Assembly: GCA_036417435.1 (NCBI GenBank)
Contig: CM070899.1
Location: 3,477,001 to 3,541,000 of the forward strand
Source of the DNA: Inia geoffrensis
Lineage: Eukaryota > Chordata > Mammalia > Artiodactyla > Iniidae
Direction of reading: 5' to 3'
Length of the DNA: 64,000 nt
Every line of letters starts with the position of its first letter. Position 1 is the stretch's first letter. Positions 40,181 to 64,000 of this stretch are shown here, piece by piece. The notes under the pieces are model-generated. The model ran no database searches. It saw nothing but the letters and a program-made list of their open reading frames with translations, and was not told the DNA's origin. A program made the translations under genes and the position numbers.

Positions 40181-40182
40181 GT

Positions 40183-40260
<78 letters not shown>
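40181..40260. repeat. Compound (GT)13(GA)27 microsatellite
   Basis: Pure GT run 40,181-40,206 joined to a pure GA run to 40,260. The GA part is a polypurine mirror repeat that can form triplex DNA. ORFs here (Arg-Glu and Ser-Leu strings) are artefacts. Confidence 0.97.
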
Positions 40261-40263
<3 letters not shown>

Positions 40264-40892
40264 GCAGCTGAGGGCGGGGAAGTTTAGCACACGGGAGACA
40301 CACGGGGCCTCTAGGACGCCCTCAGGCACACTCTGGTGTGTGTACCGGGCAGACGCTGGGCGGACAGGGGGCACTCAGGGGTAGAGCTTAACGGACACGA
40401 CTGGCAGGTAGCAATTTGGTGGCTCTCGGGACAGAGTGGTGACTTCTAAACTCTTCCATAGGAAATGTGCGAACAACAGGTCTTCTAACATCTCCAGCTT
40501 CTGAGCGGGAGCCTTTGTAGTCACAAGTGCGGCCCACCTGGAGTTGTCACCTGGGTTAGGCTGTGGCCTCGGCAGAGGGCCCCGAACTGTGGAGGGTGGT
40601 GGACGGGGAGAGAACAGCGCGGCACCGTGGGGTAATGGAGCGGGGACGGGGCGCTGCAAAGAGCCGGAGGAGAGAAAGTGCAAGGTCACCCGGCTGAGAC
40701 GGACCCGGGAGATCCTGGGGCCGAGTGCCACCTTCCGGGGGTGGAGGGGAGGGTGTGGGGTAGGGTGAGGAAGGGGCTGGGGGCCTCCCCAAGGCCCACT
40801 TTGACCTTGGCTAGGAAGAAGTGTCCAGAAGGAGAGGCCAGGAAGAATTACTGTGTTTGTGTAACCTGGTGGCTTCGAGGAGCTTTGTTTCA

Positions 40893-40940
40893 GAGAATTC
40901 TCCAGTAAATCTGCATGAGAATTCTCCAGTAAATCTGCAT
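40893..40940. repeat. 24-bp perfect tandem duplication
   Basis: The unit starting GAGAATTCTCCAG at 40,893 is repeated without change at 40,917-40,940, next to the tail of a young SINE. Confidence 0.95.
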
Positions 40941-40950
40941 GATAAGGGCT

Positions 40951-41165
40951 TTTTTTTTTTTTTTTTTTTTTTGCAGCACGCGGGCCTCTCACTGTTGTGG
41001 CCTCTCCCGTTGCGGAGCACAGGCTCCGGACGCGCAGGCTCAGCGGCCACGGCTCACGGGCCCAGCCGCTCCGCGGCACGTGGGATCCTCCCGGACCGGG
41101 GCACAAACCCGTGTCCCCTGCATCGGCAGGTGGACTCCCAATCACTGAGCCACCAGGGAAGCCCC
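40951..41165 (-). mobile_element. Odontocete-type CHR SINE (~200 bp)
   Basis: Reverse copy with a long T tail (40,951-40,972), CTCTCACTGTTGTGGCCTCT, CCGGACGCGCAGGCTCAGCG and CCACCAGGGAAGCCCC. Well preserved. Confidence 0.93.
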
Positions 41166-41491
41166 ATTTATGTATTTTTTAAACCTTGACTCGGGCGGTA
41201 GGGGCCCACTGCTCTCTGGCTGACGTGTCTCCCGTTGGGCCCTTACGCCCCCAGAGCTCACACGCAGCCGCCCTCCCTCGGGGAGCTTGGGCTCTCGGGA
41301 TATTGGGATTGATGACAGAGTTTCGTCAGGATAGTGAAAGCAGATGGGCCCCTGCCCCTGGCCCGAGAAGACTGCCTCTGCCCCATCCCGTCCTTTCTCT
41401 GTCCCATCTCCTCTCCCGAGCAGGGTGTCCTGATGGGGTAACATCTGACAGAACAGGTGGCAGAGGCTCGTTCTTTCTTCTCTCTGAGCCT

Positions 41492-41850
41492 CTTTTTTTT
41501 TTGCTTTGTTTGTTTTTATTATTTCTTTGGCTGCGTCGGGTCTTCGTTGCTGTGCGCAGGCTTTCTCTAGTTGCGGCAAGTGGGGGGCTACTCTTCGTTG
41601 CGGTGCGCGGGCTTCTCGTTGTGGTGGCTTCTCTTGTTGCAGAGCACAGGCTCTAGGCACGCGGGCTTCAGTAGTTGTGACACGTGGGCTCAGTAGTTGT
41701 GGCTTGCGGGCTCTAGAGCGCAGGCTCAGTAGTTGTGGAACATGGGCTTAGTTGCTCCGCGGCATGTGGGATCTTCCCGGAGCAGGGAGGACTCCGTGTC
41801 CCCTGCATTGGCAGGCGGATTCTTAACCAATGTGTCACCAGGGAAGCCCC
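41492..41850 (-). mobile_element. CHR-1-type SINE, full length
   Basis: Reverse copy: GGCTGCGTCGGGTCTTCGTT to GTGTCACCAGGGAAGCCCC. It gives rise to several Cys/Ser-rich spurious frames. Confidence 0.92.
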
Positions 41851-42974
41851 TGGTCCTCCTTTCTGCCGGCTCTGCCCACTGTCTAGCCTGAACCCCCGAT
41901 GGCAGGTGAGGGGTGGTCTGATGTGAGGTCCCTCCTCGGGCCCCACGGACGGAACTTCCATGGGGGTGAGGCTGGGGGGCAGGAAGTAGGGGCCCCGGGT
42001 ACTCCTTGTGGGGTCCACGGGGAACCCCAACGGGGAGCCTCAGTCCTGGGCCTGCAGTGCCCTGCCCCCACCCCCAGGACACACGGGGACGAGGGTCTGG
42101 CAGTGGGAGTGGCTCCTGCCCTGCGTTCCCCACCCCCACCAGGCCTTCAGGGTTTCTAGGATGGTATTCCTTCCCCTGTGACCTGGAATCCCTGCCCAGC
42201 ACCACCCAGCACCTGTGCTCAAGACCCTTACCCGTAAATGGGGCGGTGGGGGGGGCGAGGAAGGGTCAGGCGGGGCCAGGCACCCACGGTGGGCCTCCCG
42301 GGGCTCTCCCGGGCATTAGCGGCGCTCGGGTGAGAGCCTTCGGCACCGTAAAATATTCCCGGTGACTGAAGAAAAGCTAAAAGCCTTTTTGGTTCAGAGA
42401 AAAACATGTAAAATGGGCCCCAACCTTCAGTCCGATACCGCTCTGGACTTCCTCAGGCCACCCAGGGACCCCAGAGGGCCCGTCCGGAGCTGGGTGGGAG
42501 GCGGCTCCAGCTCTGAGGCCCCAGGCCGCTCTGCGGAGGCCGCTGTGGCTGGGAGGGTGTGGGCAGGGCCAGGGCGTCCAGTCGGGCCTCAGGTCGTCAC
42601 CGTGCTGGGGCCGAGCCTGGCTCACAGGCTGCCCGCGGCAGGATGGCCGGGGTCACGGCGGGGCCTGCGCTGACGCCTGGGCCGGCGCCCCGGCGCCCCA
42701 GGAGCTCTCGCGAGGCCCCACACAGGCCAGAAACCTGCTTCGCAGGATAGCACGCCCGTCACTTCTAGCCACCACCCTAGGGTCGTGGGAACGAAGGCGC
42801 CAGAGAGGAGGCGGGACGAGGGCGTCCACCTGGGCCACGGGTTCCCGGTGACGGGACACGGCGCCAGCCCCACGCCCCGGGAGCGCCAGCGCTCTCCTAC
42901 GAGCGGGGCTGCCTCTGTGTTGTGAAGGGTCCAGGGTGTCCACAGGAGCCGGAGCTGAGACAAGAGGCCGGAGC
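41851..42974. other. GC-rich intergenic DNA between the two gene ends
   Basis: No gene evidence despite long open frames in all directions. This is the 3' flank of DYNC1H1. Confidence 0.4.
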
Positions 42975-43207
42975 CGGCTCATGCTTAGTGTTTTATTTCA
43001 TAAAACAAGCCATGCTTCGGCCCTCAAAACCACGTCCCTGTATCCCTCCCGCTTCCGCCTCCCAGCCGTCTGGCTCCTTTCGGCTTCTTCTAGCCTCACA
43101 CCAACAACTTTCCTTTGACAAGTGCGTACCTTCCACACATCCTAATAATGAATAAACGTTAAATATTAGTTTCACTGTTACAGAAAGGGGCGCTAGAAAG
43201 GCGAGTC
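42975..43207 (-). other. DYNC1H1: DYNC1H1 3' UTR
   Basis: Follows the stop codon on the - strand. AATAAA (complement at 42,992-42,997) places cleavage at roughly 42,970-42,980, a short UTR of about 235 nt. Confidence 0.8.
42992..42997 (-). terminator. DYNC1H1: DYNC1H1 poly(A) signal
   Basis: AATAAA on the - strand, about 210 nt after the stop codon, the first such hexamer on that strand. Confidence 0.8.

Positions 43208-64000
<20,793 letters not shown>

Noticed and set aside
40147..40374. Ser-Leu and Arg-Glu repeat ORFs
   Set aside because: Products of the GA/GT microsatellite.
40375..41145. 256-residue ORF on the - strand
   Set aside because: The N-terminal third is SINE sequence and the rest shows no family or splice support. 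It probably stays open because of GC content.

Overview
The window is nuclear DNA of a cetacean, most likely a toothed whale. It carries about 28 tRNA-Glu-derived CHR-type SINEs, including several of the short ~200-bp odontocete-looking type, together with mammalian L1, L2, MIR and MaLR remnants. I saw no ruminant Bov-B or Bov-tA element. Two protein-coding genes are recognisable, arranged tail to tail: HSP90AA1 on the + strand and the 3' part of DYNC1H1 on the - strand. Species and gene names come from reading the sequence, not from a search.

1-16,100: intergenic DNA upstream of HSP90AA1, with a MaLR LTR split by a SINE, L2, MIR and L1 remnants, microsatellites and stretches of apparently unique sequence. 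16,100-17,260: CpG island and promoter of HSP90AA1, with a six-unit heat-shock element directly upstream of a TATA box. 16,692-about 22,300: the whole HSP90AA1 short isoform, one non-coding and ten coding exons, 2,202 coding nt, 733 residues, every junction in phase, ending in MEEVD.

22,340-42,970: about 20 kb of intergenic DNA dense in L1 and SINE insertions, many nested with clear target-site duplications. Inside it lies a second CpG island (about 31,200-32,400) with a palindromic CRE. Consensus splice sites around 31,428, 32,605-32,675 and 36,014-36,181 suggest an unannotated spliced, probably non-coding + strand transcript. This is the best candidate for something undescribed.

42,975-63,977: DYNC1H1 on the - strand, its last 36 coding exons (5,434 nt, 1,810 residues plus stop, equivalent to about residues 2,837-4,646), with 3' UTR and poly(A) signal. 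They cover AAA4, the coiled-coil stalk with the microtubule-binding tip, AAA5 with the buttress, AAA6 and the C-terminal domain. All phases join. One intron uses a GC-AG pair. The gene continues beyond the window's right edge.

The two genes are unrelated in mechanism (a cytosolic ATP-dependent chaperone and the motor subunit of cytoplasmic dynein). Their neighbourhood matches the human DYNC1H1-HSP90AA1 order known from general knowledge.
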